NCBI GenBank assembly: GCA_019912665.1 | Contig: JAIOIE010000018.1 | Coordinates: 350,590-414,589 of the forward strand | Length of the DNA stretch: 64,000 nt | Direction of reading: 5' to 3' | Source: Deltaproteobacteria bacterium | GTDB lineage: Bacteria > Desulfobacterota > GWC2-55-46 | Part shown: positions 1-8,904 of the stretch, one piece after another | Numbering within the stretch: the stretch's first letter is position 1 | How the letters are laid out: each line of letters begins with the position of its first letter | Translations under genes and position numbers: made by a program | Notes under the pieces: generated by a model | The model's input: only the letters and a program-made list of their open reading frames with translations | The model's database searches: none | What the model was told of the DNA's origin: nothing

Positions 1-716
1 ACCACGGTCTTACCCGTGCCGAAGCCGCCGGGCACAATCGCCGTGCCGCCCTCGGCGACCGGGAGGAGCGTATCGAAGACCCTCTGTCCGGTTATGAAAG
101 GCGACTCGGGCGGTAGCTTCGCCTTAAAGGGCCTGGGCCTTCTTACGGGCCATTCCTGGTATAGCTCGATGAACTGCCCCCTTTCGAGCATGCATATGTA
201 CTCGGCCCCCGAGACCTTCCCGGACTTTATCTCCTTTATGACGCCCCCGAGGCCGGGCGGCACCATCACCCTGTGCGTAATGCGTTCCGTTTCCTCGATA
301 GTGCCGAGGATGTCGCCGGGCGCGACGGTGTCGCCCTTTTTCCTGATGGGCGTAAAATCCCAGACCCTATCGAGGTCGAGCGCCTCGACCTTTACGCCCC
401 TTGTAAGGAACCCTCCGGCAGTGTCCCTTATTTTTTCGAGCGGCCTCTGTATGCCGTCGAAGAGGCCGGCAAGGAGCCCCGGGCCGAGCGTGACGCTAAG
501 AGGGATACCGTAGCTTATGACGTCCTCGCCTACGGAGATTCCGACGGTATCCTCATAAACCTGGAGCGTCACCATGTCTTCTTTTATGCGTATTATCTCT
601 CCGAGGAGCCCCTGCCTGCCCACGAGGCAGACGGTATTCATTATGGCCCCGGTCATTCCCTTGACCATGACCGTCGGGCCGGCCACCCCGTATATCTTTC
701 CCCTCGTCTCTTTCAT
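1..716 (-). CDS. ntpA: V/A-type ATPase subunit A (catalytic), N-terminal part
   Basis: Catalytic ATP-binding subunit of a V/A-type rotary ATPase, cytoplasmic V1 head. The protein starts MKETRGKIYGVAGPTVMVKG, and the visible part ends inside the P-loop (GGFGTGKT), so the C-terminal half lies outside the window. The start is the ATG whose complement is at 714-716; I see no strong ribosome site, and the upstream bases are the end of a dispersed repeat. It follows subunit F in the same direction after a 140-nt gap filled by that repeat. Subunits B and D would be expected further left, beyond the window. The family call is firm from the N-terminal beta-barrel, the bulge domain and the P-loop. Confidence 0.93.
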   Translation of the reverse strand, partial: MKETRGKIYGVAGPTVMVKGMTGAIMNTVCLVGRQGLLGEIIRIKEDMVTLQVYEDTVGISVGEDVISYGIPLSVTLGPGLLAGLFDGIQRPLEKIRDTAGGFLTRGVKVEALDLDRVWDFTPIRKKGDTVAPGDILGTIEETERITHRVMVPPGLGGVIKEIKSGKVSGAEYICMLERGQFIELYQEWPVRRPRPFKAKLPPESPFITGQRVFDTLLPVAEGGTAIVPGGFGTGKTV

Positions 717-857
717 GGCAACCCGTAAAAATCAGAGATTTTTCCCGCAATCGAGAAAGGCCGGGAATAAAAAACGGAGCATACAGGAATAATATATGAG
801 CATTTTTATTCCCGTAACTACGCAGAGTCCGTGGAAAAGATCAATTTTTAGATATGC
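717..857 (-). repeat. Dispersed stop-proximal repeat, copy A
   Basis: One of four related intergenic elements (others at 3121, 13504, 44528). On the plus strand it opens with GGCAACC, holds the core GGCCGGGAATAAAAAACGG and GGAGCATA, then TGAGCAT, CGCAGAGTCCG and GAAAAGATC, and closes near TTTTAGATATGC. CGGGAATAAAAA pairs perfectly with TTTTTATTCCCG inside it. It fills the whole gap between the subunit F stop and the subunit A start, so it should be transcribed as part of the operon. Confidence 0.8.
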
Positions 858-1186
858 TATCTCTTTATTTTTATCTGGTAGCCTATGGCCCTTCTTATGA
901 GACGGACTACCGGGGACTCCGCCGCCCCCGCCTCGTCCCACTTAAGCGGCAGGCTTATGGGTATGATAATAGGGAGCCCTTTTTTCCGGAGGCGCTTCAT
1001 CGCAAGCTCCGGGACCCTTTCAAGAAGCCGCTCCTCGATTGCGACGAGCCCGTATTTTCCGACCGACTGGATGTTGAGGAGCGTGCCCGAGATATCGGAG
1101 TCCTCCTTGACCTCAAGTGTGTCGACCCCGGCGCACCTGAAGCCGATAGATGCGCCCGGCCCTGTTATAACGAGCAGTTCCGCCAT
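857..1186 (-). CDS. ntpG: V/A-type ATPase subunit F
   Basis: Central-stalk subunit F of the V1 sector, 109 residues, the usual length. It is a small alpha/beta protein with the typical opening MAELLVITGPGASIGFRCAG and the conserved 'VKEDSDISGTLLNIQSVGKYGLVAIEE' style middle in which the domain binds the rotor. Start ATG at 1186; it lies 7 nt after the subunit C stop, consistent with translation in one transcript. The stop codon at 857-859 touches the repeat that follows. Symbol naming differs between organisms (NtpG in Enterococcus nomenclature). Confidence 0.88.
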   Translation of the reverse strand: MAELLVITGPGASIGFRCAGVDTLEVKEDSDISGTLLNIQSVGKYGLVAIEERLLERVPELAMKRLRKKGLPIIIPISLPLKWDEAGAAESPVVRLIRRAIGYQIKIKR

Positions 1187-1193
1187 ATAAGCC

Positions 1194-2276
1194 TCATAAA
1201 GGCAGGAACATGAGCTTCTTTATTTCGTCCTCGGGCATCCCGAAGAGCTTTCCCCTGAAGATGAGCCTCAGGTTCCTGGTCTCCCCGACCTTCATGTGTA
1301 TGTATGCGGCGCCCAGGGCAATTGAAAGCGGCTCCGATACGGCGGTCGCGGCAAGGCGCTTCTCGAGCGCCTTTTCAGCCGATTCCTCAAGGAGGGCAGG
1401 GTCGCGCGGGTCTCCCGAATCGAGCACCCCCTTTATGGCGGGCTCGGTTATGAGGCCCCGGAGCGCGTCGAAAAGCTCCTCCCTTTTCTTAAGCTCCGAA
1501 AGCCTTATGAACTCGTTTTTCCTGAGCGCCTTTCCGCCTCTTACGAAAAACTCACCCGCGCCCTCGGGGGTGTAGGCCTCGCCGGAAATCTTGACAAGGG
1601 TGGTTATATTTATGAAATCGACCCTCATTGCGGCCCAGCCTCTCATTATGCTGACGTCCAGCCATTCGCCTTCGAGGGCCGAAAGAAGCGCCTCAGCCGA
1701 ATGCCTGTCGAGGGCTATCTCCATCTCAGCGGTCCTGCCGTTTTTAATGAACGCGGGCAGGCCTTTTGAGACCGGCTTCGCATATATGCTCCCCCATGTG
1801 CGGAGAAAGCCCGCAAGGTCCTGCAAGTCCCTGGATGAAAGGAGGGTATTGAGCGCCGCGGTATCGAGCTCTCCGGCTGGTATGAGGACATCGCGGATGT
1901 CCTCGCTCCTTACGCCCCTCGATATCCCGCGTATAATGGCCTTGAGGTCAAAGATCTCCCAAATGCTGAAGACCGCCTTGAGGAACGGCCTTGCGCCTTC
2001 GGGAGCGAGTTTCCAGAGAAGCTCGAAGGAGTCCGAGAGGCTGGATTTGAGGGCCGCGGGGAACGCCTCCTCGACTGAGACGAAACGCGCCAGTGCGGCC
2101 TCGATGTCAGGGCCGTAGGCGCTCGATCGGAGCCTATCAACTGCCTGAGCAGGGCCTTCAGACTGGATGAGCGCCTCATAGTCCTGGCTTTTGAGGAGCT
2201 TTCCCCTGAGTCCCCTGACCCTCGCGTTAAAGTAGCTCAAATCCGTATGGGACGGCCTGGACGCGGGCATTATCAC
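1194..2276 (-). CDS. ntpC: V/A-type ATPase subunit C (AC39 family)
   Basis: Socket subunit C (subunit d / AC39 family) that joins the central stalk to the membrane rotor ring. 360 residues, mostly helical, with the family's N-terminal YFNARVRGLRGKLL segment and repeated internal three-helix units. Its ATG overlaps the TGA of subunit E by 4 nt (ATGA), a sign of translational coupling; a second Met at residue 3 is an alternative start. Sequence conservation in this family is low, so the call rests on length, the N-terminal motif and operon position. Confidence 0.85.
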   Translation of the reverse strand: MIMPASRPSHTDLSYFNARVRGLRGKLLKSQDYEALIQSEGPAQAVDRLRSSAYGPDIEAALARFVSVEEAFPAALKSSLSDSFELLWKLAPEGARPFLKAVFSIWEIFDLKAIIRGISRGVRSEDIRDVLIPAGELDTAALNTLLSSRDLQDLAGFLRTWGSIYAKPVSKGLPAFIKNGRTAEMEIALDRHSAEALLSALEGEWLDVSIMRGWAAMRVDFINITTLVKISGEAYTPEGAGEFFVRGGKALRKNEFIRLSELKKREELFDALRGLITEPAIKGVLDSGDPRDPALLEESAEKALEKRLAATAVSEPLSIALGAAYIHMKVGETRNLRLIFRGKLFGMPEDEIKKLMFLPL

Positions 2277-2875
2277 GGGAGCGCCTCCCTGAAAAGGAGC
2301 TTGTCTATCGCGGGGACCATGAGCTTCCTCGCCCTCTCGATCATCGAAGAAACCGTGCTCTCGAATACCACCCTGCCGTCGAATGAGGTCAGGACGACCC
2401 CGCCCGCCACCTTGGAGTCCGGCTCTACCCGTGCGCCGTCCGCGCGTATGCGGGCCGCGTCAGCCGGGTTTAGACGGATGATCGCCTGCTCGCCCGGCCT
2501 CGCCTTCGCCCATTCCTCCCTCAGGGCCAGGTAAAGCCGGTCAATGAGCCTTCCGTAATCCGCGTCCGGAAGGGATAGCAGCCTTTTTTGCGCCTCAACG
2601 AGCACGCTCCCCACAAGCTCCTGCCTGACCCCTAGCTTAAGGCCCGCGGCCTTTGTCTTCGCGCTATTTAGAATCGATGCCCGCTCGCGCGTAAGCCTCT
2701 CCCGGAGCGTTGAGAGGCGCTCATCCGCTTCCTTTTCGGCCTCGGCCCTTGCGCGCCGGAGAATTTCCTCCTTCGCCTCTTCGGCCTCCTCGATGAGCCT
2801 CGAAGCCTGCCCTTTGGCGTCCTCCTCGAGCGCGGCTATGAGCGGGTCGCGGGAATCATCCGGGTTTGCGGCCAT
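2273..2875 (-). CDS. ntpE: V/A-type ATPase subunit E
   Basis: Peripheral-stalk subunit E, 200 residues. The N-terminal 90 residues are a charged coiled coil (IEEAEEAKEEILRRARAEAE), followed by a globular domain of the vATP-synt_E type (region around LPDADYGRLIDRLYLALREE and the glycine-rich VEPDSKVAGGVVLTSFDGRV). A GGGGGCGGG ribosome site precedes the ATG at 2875. It lies 9 nt after subunit K and overlaps subunit C by 4 nt. It would pair with the small coiled-coil subunit at 5106-5435 to form the stator. Confidence 0.87.
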   Translation of the reverse strand: MAANPDDSRDPLIAALEEDAKGQASRLIEEAEEAKEEILRRARAEAEKEADERLSTLRERLTRERASILNSAKTKAAGLKLGVRQELVGSVLVEAQKRLLSLPDADYGRLIDRLYLALREEWAKARPGEQAIIRLNPADAARIRADGARVEPDSKVAGGVVLTSFDGRVVFESTVSSMIERARKLMVPAIDKLLFREALP

Positions 2876-2884
2876 GCCCGCCCC

Positions 2885-3097
2885 CTAACCGCCCATCAAT
2901 AGGTACGCGACGACGAAGCCCAGGAGCACCATTGTCTCGGGGATGGCGACCAGTATGATTATTATGCCCGTAAGCTCCGGTTTCTCCGCCACGGCACCTG
3001 CCCCGGCAGCGCCGATCTTGCTCTGCGCCCATCCTGTAGCCAGGGCCGGGAGCCCTATGGCCAGCGCGGCTGCGAGCGCTATGAGTCCCTCTTGCAT
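2885..3097 (-). CDS. ntpK: V/A-type ATPase subunit K (proteolipid c ring)
   Basis: Membrane rotor-ring subunit, 70 residues forming a single two-helix hairpin (8-kDa type rather than the 16-kDa fused type). Helix 1 spans about 3-36 and helix 2 about 42-68. The ion-carrying carboxylate is Glu54 in IPETMVLLG. Gln25 in helix 1 and Thr55 next to the Glu resemble the ligand set of Na+-binding rings, which is discussed as a finding. A strong GGAGG lies 6 nt before the ATG at 3097. It is followed by subunit E and preceded, after a repeat, by subunit I. Confidence 0.92.
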   Translation of the reverse strand: MQEGLIALAAALAIGLPALATGWAQSKIGAAGAGAVAEKPELTGIIIILVAIPETMVLLGFVVAYLLMGG

Positions 3098-3120
3098 GTT
3101 CGCCTCCTACGTTAATTTGC

Positions 3121-3219
3121 GGCAACCTCTAAAAGGCCGGGAATGAAAAGCGGAGCATATAGCATTTTATTCCCGGTCTGACACAGAGTCCGGTGAAAAG
3201 ATCGATTTTAGAGGTTGCC
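3121..3219 (-). repeat. Dispersed stop-proximal repeat, copy B (compact)
   Basis: Shortest of the four copies, 99 bp. The ends are a perfect 14-bp inverted repeat: GGCAACCTCTAAAA at 3121-3134 and its complement at 3206-3219. The core GGCCGGGAATGAAAAGCGG and GGAGCATA, the inverted TTTTATTCCCGG and the ACAGAGTCCGG / GAAAAGATCGATTTT right half match the other copies. It lacks about 20-30 bp of the left part seen in copies A, C and D. It lies 12 nt after the stop of the subunit I gene. Confidence 0.82.
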
Positions 3220-3231
3220 TTGTGCTTCCGG

Positions 3232-5109
3232 CTAACGCCTCCTGAAAGGCCTGTACTTCCTTCCGCCGCCCTCGTAGAACTTGCTGAAGAACTCGACATA
3301 CTGGAGCCTCATCGACTGTATCGAGGGGCTAAGTATGCTCAAAAGCAGGTTTAGAAGGTGCATGAGCCCGGCAATCGCTATTCCTATTGCCATGCTCTCG
3401 GGGAGCGACCCCAGCCTGTTCGCGACCAGGGCCATTACTACCGAAGCCGTGCCCACGGCCATGATACGCACATAGGAAATGATATTGCCAAGGGCCTCGA
3501 GGAAGTCCACGGGTCCAAGTATGCCCTCAAGGACAACGAGCGCGATAAAGGAAAGGGCCGAAACGGCCGCCGCTATCGGAAGGTATTCGCCCGGCAGGTA
3601 GCCTGAGAGCGAGCCCAGCACCCAGAGGAACGAGACGACGAGGACGAAAAACGCCGCCCTTGCTCCCGCCTTTTTGGTCTTTTTCCTTGTTATGCTGCTC
3701 TTTATGCCAAGCGCTATCCCAAGAAGCACATGGAAGACCCCTATCCCTATGGTGACGTAAATGAGCGTCGTAAGGGCCTCTATCCTGTGGAATAAAATAG
3801 GGTGGAGCCCGAGCCTCTCTCCAAGGTCGCCGAAGAACTCGCCGAAGAGGAACCCGAAGACTATAGCGGAGCCGCTCGCTATCGCAAGCACGGTCGCTAT
3901 GTCCCTGTAAGCCTTCATGCCCTTGAATCTTGAGCGGATGAAAAGTGCGAGAACCATCGTGACCGCGCCGTAGCCCATGTCAGCGACGATGAGGCCGAAG
4001 AAGGCAGGGAAGAATATCGCCACATAAATGGTCGGGTCCACCGAGCCGTACCTGGGCGGAGGGAGCGCCGAGAGGAATACCTCGAAGGGCCTTATGAACC
4101 AGGGGTTCCTTATGAGGACGGGAACAGAGTCGTCCTGGGCCGCGCCCGTCTCAATTGTGCTTATTCTCACGCTCTCGACGAAAGCCGCCCGGAACTCCCT
4201 AAGAAGGTCTCCGTACCTCTCGGCGGGGACCCAACCCTCGATTATGAACGCGAAGGAGCTCGCCGCCGCGTAAGAGAGCGCGCCGAACTCGTCGAGCGCG
4301 TTATCTACCGCCCTCGCGGTCCCGGCGATTTCGTCGTACCACTGAAACCCGATAGTTGAGAGCTCCCTGTCGATGTCCCTTATGAGCCCGGGTATCTGTG
4401 CCCTCCTCCGTTCCATCCGCATCAAAGCCTCTACGAGGGCCATGTCCGCGTACTCGTCAGGGAGGCGCACCTCGCTTATGGCCCTGCCCGCAAGGAGTGA
4501 CTTTACTTGCGGGTCGAAGTGCTTGGGATACGCGAGCACCACCCCGATAGTCTCAGGGTCCAGGTCCCTCATGAGCATCCTGTAAACCCCGTCGGTGATC
4601 CTGGAGACCTCGGATTCGAGTAAGCCTGCTATGTCTTCCCTCGTCCGCTCAAGCGTAATGCCTGCGATCTCGAAATTCTTCAACCCCCCGAGCCTCGATA
4701 CTATGGGCGCGAAACCGCGGAGCAGCTTCTCGTATTTGCCTATCGAGGAAAGCTCCTCCGAAAGCGAGTCCTTCCGCGCCCTTAGCTCCCTTGCCCTCTC
4801 GCCGATATGGGCGAGGTCGCCCATGTACCTAGGTATCATCCTGGCCTCCACCCGCGCGGGCCTTACGACCGGCGGCGGCGGCACAAGGGCAGTGAGGCTC
4901 GCAAGAGTTTCGCGCGCCCTTTCGAGCTCTTCCTTTTCCCTTATCCTTTCAGCTTCTATCGGGAGCCTACGGATGAGGCCTCCGTTCCGGATATCCTCCT
5001 CCGGAACAGTCTCTATATGAAGCACCGCCGCCGAATGGAGCGCCTTAACCGCCTCATCGATGCGCGACTTGGGGCCTATTATCCTCACCTTGAGCATCCT
5101 CTTTATCAT
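3232..5109 (-). CDS. ntpI: V/A-type ATPase subunit I (membrane stator)
   Basis: Large membrane subunit (subunit a homologue) that forms the ion path against the K ring. 625 residues: a cytoplasmic N-terminal half (about 1-330) with coiled-coil stretches for peripheral-stalk binding, then 7-8 membrane helices from about 340 to 605, including a conserved region ending GNIISYVRIMAVGTASVVMA. The Arg in SYVRIMA is in the expected position of the essential ion-path arginine. The ATG at 5109 overlaps the TGA of the upstream small stalk gene by 4 nt. Confidence 0.92.
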   Translation of the reverse strand: MIKRMLKVRIIGPKSRIDEAVKALHSAAVLHIETVPEEDIRNGGLIRRLPIEAERIREKEELERARETLASLTALVPPPPVVRPARVEARMIPRYMGDLAHIGERARELRARKDSLSEELSSIGKYEKLLRGFAPIVSRLGGLKNFEIAGITLERTREDIAGLLESEVSRITDGVYRMLMRDLDPETIGVVLAYPKHFDPQVKSLLAGRAISEVRLPDEYADMALVEALMRMERRRAQIPGLIRDIDRELSTIGFQWYDEIAGTARAVDNALDEFGALSYAAASSFAFIIEGWVPAERYGDLLREFRAAFVESVRISTIETGAAQDDSVPVLIRNPWFIRPFEVFLSALPPPRYGSVDPTIYVAIFFPAFFGLIVADMGYGAVTMVLALFIRSRFKGMKAYRDIATVLAIASGSAIVFGFLFGEFFGDLGERLGLHPILFHRIEALTTLIYVTIGIGVFHVLLGIALGIKSSITRKKTKKAGARAAFFVLVVSFLWVLGSLSGYLPGEYLPIAAAVSALSFIALVVLEGILGPVDFLEALGNIISYVRIMAVGTASVVMALVANRLGSLPESMAIGIAIAGLMHLLNLLLSILSPSIQSMRLQYVEFFSKFYEGGGRKYRPFRRR

Positions 5110-5435
5110 CTGGGCGCACCTATGGATTCCATGAGGAAACGCATGACCTCGGATACGGCCCCCTCGAACTTCCTCTCGCCCTTTTCCCTCAATTCCCCTG
5201 CCTCTCTCCTCCCCTTTTCCTCTATTTCACTGGCGTCCTTTTCGGTTTTTTCGCGCTCGGATGCCGCAAGCCGCGCCGCCTCGGCCTCGGCTGCGGCTAT
5301 CAAGGACTCTTTAAGCGCCTTAGCTTCCCTGGCAGCCTCCTCCCGTATGCGGGCGGCCCTTTGCCTTGCCTCGTTTATAAGGGCCTCCATCTCCTCTTCC
5401 CTGGCCCTCAACTCTGACAGGATGTCATCCGGCAT
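5106..5435 (-). CDS. V/A-type ATPase peripheral-stalk subunit H/G-like coiled coil
   Basis: First gene of the operon: 109 residues from the ATG at 5435 (MPDDILSEL...). An in-frame TTG seven codons earlier is possible but less likely. Almost the whole protein is a charged, alanine-rich coiled coil (LRAREEEMEALINEARQRAA), like the G/H stalk subunits (AhaH, NtpF) that pair with subunit E. Sequence alone would not identify it; position directly before subunit I with a 4-nt overlap supports the role. It ends with a short conserved-looking VMRFLMESIG segment. Confidence 0.75.
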   Translation of the reverse strand: MPDDILSELRAREEEMEALINEARQRAARIREEAAREAKALKESLIAAAEAEAARLAASEREKTEKDASEIEEKGRREAGELREKGERKFEGAVSEVMRFLMESIGAPR

Positions 5436-5507
5436 AAGAAAGACCCCGGCTTTCAAAATACTTGTATTCAGTTGATTTTCGTGAATAAAACCAAGGCGAG
5501 CTGCTGT

Positions 5508-5945
5508 TTACGGAAGGCTCTCTGGAGTGGGACCTGGGGTCTTATTGGACGGCCCGGCAAATATAAGGCCCCGAATCCTCTCCAACTTGACTTTACCAAC
5601 CCACTTGACCTCTGTCAAATCGTCGACCGTCCGAAAACCGTTCATTTCCGCTCTTTTCTCGACTATCCTCAAGGCGGTCTTCTCGCCGATGCCCGGAAGG
5701 AGCATCAGGTCTTCAGCCGAGGCCTTGTTTATGTCGAGAGGGAAAACGGGGATGGAGGGCCTCGGGTCCTCTGGAGCCGCTTTGGCAAGCGGGGCGGGAG
5801 AAGGGCTTGTTGGGGCCGTTGAAAGCGGCTTATATGGCAGTGACGCTGAAGGCTTTTCAGAAAAGAGCGATGGATTTCGGTAGATGAACAAAACCAGAAG
5901 GGCTATTGAGATGAGTAGGAAGGCGGGGTAGCGCTTGTCTCTCAT
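5508..5945 (-). CDS. ComEA-like helix-hairpin-helix protein, membrane-anchored
   Basis: 145 residues from the ATG at 5945, which has a GGGGGG ribosome site. An N-terminal membrane helix (about 6-22, PAFLLISIALLVLFIYR) is followed by a Pro/Ser/Ala linker and a ComEA-type helix-hairpin-helix domain (DINKASAEDLMLLPGIGEKTALRIVEKR...). The domain binds DNA without sequence preference; ComEA proteins take up DNA in competence, but such proteins are also common in bacteria not known to be competent. No other competence gene is present, so the role is open. It lies 53 nt after cimA and could share its transcript. Confidence 0.8.
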   Translation of the reverse strand: MRDKRYPAFLLISIALLVLFIYRNPSLFSEKPSASLPYKPLSTAPTSPSPAPLAKAAPEDPRPSIPVFPLDINKASAEDLMLLPGIGEKTALRIVEKRAEMNGFRTVDDLTEVKWVGKVKLERIRGLIFAGPSNKTPGPTPESLP

Positions 5946-5998
5946 TTTGCCCCCCTGATCCTCAAAGGGACCGACTAAGAATACGGCATGCGCAAGGC

Positions 5999-7585
5999 TT
6001 ACGCCCGGGGCTTGCCTTTCCTTTTTTTCCCGTCCTTGAAGAGCTTGTATTCGAGGCTGTCGACGATTGCCTGCCAGCTCGCCTCTATGACGTTCTCGGA
6101 AACCCCGACGGTGCCCCATTTATCCGCCCCGTCGCCGGATTCCACAAGGACGCGCACCTTCGCGGCCGTGCCCTGCATCCCTGCAAGGACGCGCACCTTG
6201 AAATCCAGCAGTTCCACATCCCGGATGGAAGGGTAAAACCTCTCAAGCGCCTTCCGGAGGGCCCGGTCGAGCGCGTTGACCGGGCCGTTCCCCTCCGCCG
6301 CCGTGTGCTCGACCACTCCGTTCACCTCGAGCTTTATGGTGGCCTCGGAGTGGGGCGCCTCGTCCTCGCTCCTCTTCTCGTCTATGACCCTGAAATCGAG
6401 GAGCTTGAAGTACCTCTCCTTCTTCTTCAGGGCCTTCTGGATGAGGAGCTCGAATGATGCCTCGGCGCCCTCGTACTGGAAGCCGTGGTGCTCAAGGAGC
6501 TTAAGCTCGTTGAGGACGCCCTTTACGACTTCCGAGCCGCTCGATATGTCGACCCCGTACTCCTCGGCCTTGTAGATGATATTGGACCTTCCGGAGAGGT
6601 CGGAGACCAGCACGCGCTGGATATTGCCCACGAGATCAGGGCTCATGTGCTCGTAGGTCGCCGGGTTCTTTAGGATTGCGCTCACATGGATGCCGCCCTT
6701 GTGCGCGAAGGCGCTGTCGCCCACGTAGGGCTGGTGCTTCAAATGAGGGAGATTTGCAAGCTCGTTAACGAACCTTGCCGTATTCCTGAGCTTCTTGAGC
6801 TTCTCGGCACCGATGCAGTCAAGGCCCATCTTGACCTTCAAGGCCGGTATGATGGAGCAGAGGTTCGCGTTCCCGCATCTCTCCCCGAAGCCGTTCACCG
6901 TCCCCTGCACCATTACCGCGCCCTCCCTCACGGCTGAAAGCGAGCTTGCCACCGCCGTATCAGAATCGTTATGCGCGTGGATGCCGATGCGGGCCGAGGT
7001 ATTGAGCCTGACTTCCCTCGTTATCTCGGCTACCTCGAAAGGCAGGGTCCCGCCGTTCGTGTCGCAGAGGACCAGGACGTCTGCCCCTGCCTCCTTGGCC
7101 GCCTTGAGGGTCTTCAATGCATAAGCCGGGTCGTCCTTGTAGGCGTCGAAAAAGTGCTCGGCGTCGTAGAAGACCTCGTCGACCCTCTTTTTAAGATAGG
7201 CTACCGAATCAAAGATCATCTCGATGTTCTCATCGAGCGAGACCCTGATGGCCTTAAGCACATGGAGCTTCCATGTCTTTCCGAAGATGGTTACGGCCGG
7301 AGTGCGGGACGAGACGAGGGCCTTCAAGTTCGCATCTACGGAGGCCTTGACCCCGGCCCGCCTGGTGGAGCCGAAGCTCACAAGCTTGGAATTCCCGAGC
7401 TTCTCCCCGGCCATGGACTTGAAGAACTCGATATCGCGCGGGTTGCTTCCGGGCCAGCCGCCCTCGATATAATGAACCCCGAGGTCGTCGAGCGCCTTGG
7501 CTATCCTTATCTTGTCCTCGACGGAAAAGGAGATGTCCTCGGCCTGCGTCCCGTCGCGGAGCGTTGTGTCGTACAAAAAGATCAT
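5999..7585 (-). CDS. cimA: (R)-citramalate synthase
   Basis: Condenses acetyl-CoA with pyruvate to citramalate, the first step of the threonine-independent route to isoleucine. 528 residues from the ATG at 7585; an in-frame TTG four codons upstream is less likely. The DRE-TIM metallolyase signature [12 protein letters not shown] is at the N terminus, with HAHND for metal binding and a C-terminal LeuA-type allosteric dimer domain (from about residue 385). The overall layout fits the CimA group of about 520-530 residues rather than LeuA. It follows lysC, so two amino acid entry enzymes are neighbours. Confidence 0.93.
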   Translation of the reverse strand: MIFLYDTTLRDGTQAEDISFSVEDKIRIAKALDDLGVHYIEGGWPGSNPRDIEFFKSMAGEKLGNSKLVSFGSTRRAGVKASVDANLKALVSSRTPAVTIFGKTWKLHVLKAIRVSLDENIEMIFDSVAYLKKRVDEVFYDAEHFFDAYKDDPAYALKTLKAAKEAGADVLVLCDTNGGTLPFEVAEITREVRLNTSARIGIHAHNDSDTAVASSLSAVREGAVMVQGTVNGFGERCGNANLCSIIPALKVKMGLDCIGAEKLKKLRNTARFVNELANLPHLKHQPYVGDSAFAHKGGIHVSAILKNPATYEHMSPDLVGNIQRVLVSDLSGRSNIIYKAEEYGVDISSGSEVVKGVLNELKLLEHHGFQYEGAEASFELLIQKALKKKERYFKLLDFRVIDEKRSEDEAPHSEATIKLEVNGVVEHTAAEGNGPVNALDRALRKALERFYPSIRDVELLDFKVRVLAGMQGTAAKVRVLVESGDGADKWGTVGVSENVIEASWQAIVDSLEYKLFKDGKKRKGKPRA

Positions 7586-7633
7586 TTTGACTCTCAAATG
7601 GAATACGGGTATTGCACAAAAAAAACGTCCCGT

Positions 7634-8875
7634 CTATGCCCCCGCTTCCTCCGTAACCTCGCCCTTGCCGAGGCCGAAGGCCTCGTGAAGGACCCTTACC
7701 GCTAGCTCGGTATATTTCACGTCCACCACTATCGATACCTTAATCTCCGAGGTGGATATCATCTGTATGTTTATGCCCTCGTTGGCCATCACGTCGAACA
7801 TCTTCGAGGCCACTCCAGCGTGGCTCCTCATCCCGGCGCCCACTATCGAGACCTTGGCTATGCTGGTGTCGCCCACCACCTGCTTTGCCTCGATGGAGGC
7901 CGCAATTCCCTCGACGATCTTCAAGGCCCTCTTATAGTCCTCCTTGGAGACGGTGAAGGTCAGGTCAGTGTGCGAGTCGTGGCTTATGTTCTGCACGATC
8001 ACGTCGACGTTTATGCCCGCTTCGGTAAGCGGCCTGAAGAGCTTGGCGGCTATGCCCGGCCTGTCAGGCACCCGGAGGACCGATATCTTGGCCTCGTTCT
8101 TGTTGTAGGTGATGCCTGAGACCACCACTTTTTCCATTTCCCTGTCCTCCTTGCAGACGAGCGTGCCCTCTGAATCGTTGAACGAGGACCTCACCATCAC
8201 CGGGACCTCGTATTTTTTCGCGAACTCGACGGACCTGGTCTGCAGCACCTTGGCCCCGAGGCTCGCCATCTCGAGCATCTCGTCATAGGAGACCTTCTTC
8301 AATTTCCGGGCCTCCTGGCAGATGTTGGGGTCGGTCGTGTAGACTCCGTCCACGTCGGTGTATATCTCGCAGAGGTCGGCCTTCAATGCCGCGGCGAGCG
8401 CAACGGCGGTGGTATCAGAGCCGCCCCTGCCGAGCGTCGTTATGTTGCCCTCCGGGTCAACGCCCTGGAAACCGGCGACCACCACGATCGAGCCCTTCGC
8501 GAGCTCGTCCTTTATGCGCGTCCCGTCGATGGACTCTATCCGGGCGGAGCCGAACTGGGAGTCGGTCACTATCGGGACCTGGTGTCCCATGAAGCTTCTG
8601 GACCTGAGGCCCATCTCCTTCAGGACGATCGAGAGGAGTCCTATGGTGACCTGCTCGCCCGTGGAGATTACGACATCGTACTCGCGGCCTATCGGGAACT
8701 CGCTCGCCTCATGGCATAGGGCCACGAGCCTGTTGGTCTCGCCCGACATTGCAGAGAGGACCACGACTACGTCGTTGCCTTCTCCCCTGGCCCTGGCGGC
8801 CCTCCTGGCCACGTTCTTTATGCGCTCTATGTTGCCGACCGACGTCCCGCCGTACTTCTGGACTATCAATGCCAT
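7634..8875 (-). CDS. lysC: Aspartate kinase
   Basis: Phosphorylates aspartate at the entry to lysine, methionine and threonine synthesis. 413 residues: kinase domain about 1-250 ([41 protein letters not shown]) and two C-terminal ACT domains for feedback control ([16 protein letters not shown] and [18 protein letters not shown]). The length fits the monofunctional class with both alpha and beta products possible; an internal beta-subunit start is not obvious. It lies between lpd and cimA on the same strand, with short gaps of 29 and 48 nt. Confidence 0.95.
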   Translation of the reverse strand: MALIVQKYGGTSVGNIERIKNVARRAARARGEGNDVVVVLSAMSGETNRLVALCHEASEFPIGREYDVVISTGEQVTIGLLSIVLKEMGLRSRSFMGHQVPIVTDSQFGSARIESIDGTRIKDELAKGSIVVVAGFQGVDPEGNITTLGRGGSDTTAVALAAALKADLCEIYTDVDGVYTTDPNICQEARKLKKVSYDEMLEMASLGAKVLQTRSVEFAKKYEVPVMVRSSFNDSEGTLVCKEDREMEKVVVSGITYNKNEAKISVLRVPDRPGIAAKLFRPLTEAGINVDVIVQNISHDSHTDLTFTVSKEDYKRALKIVEGIAASIEAKQVVGDTSIAKVSIVGAGMRSHAGVASKMFDVMANEGINIQMISTSEIKVSIVVDVKYTELAVRVLHEAFGLGKGEVTEEAGA

Positions 8876-8904
8876 TTTTAAAAACCTCTCAACAGGTCAA
8901 AGAC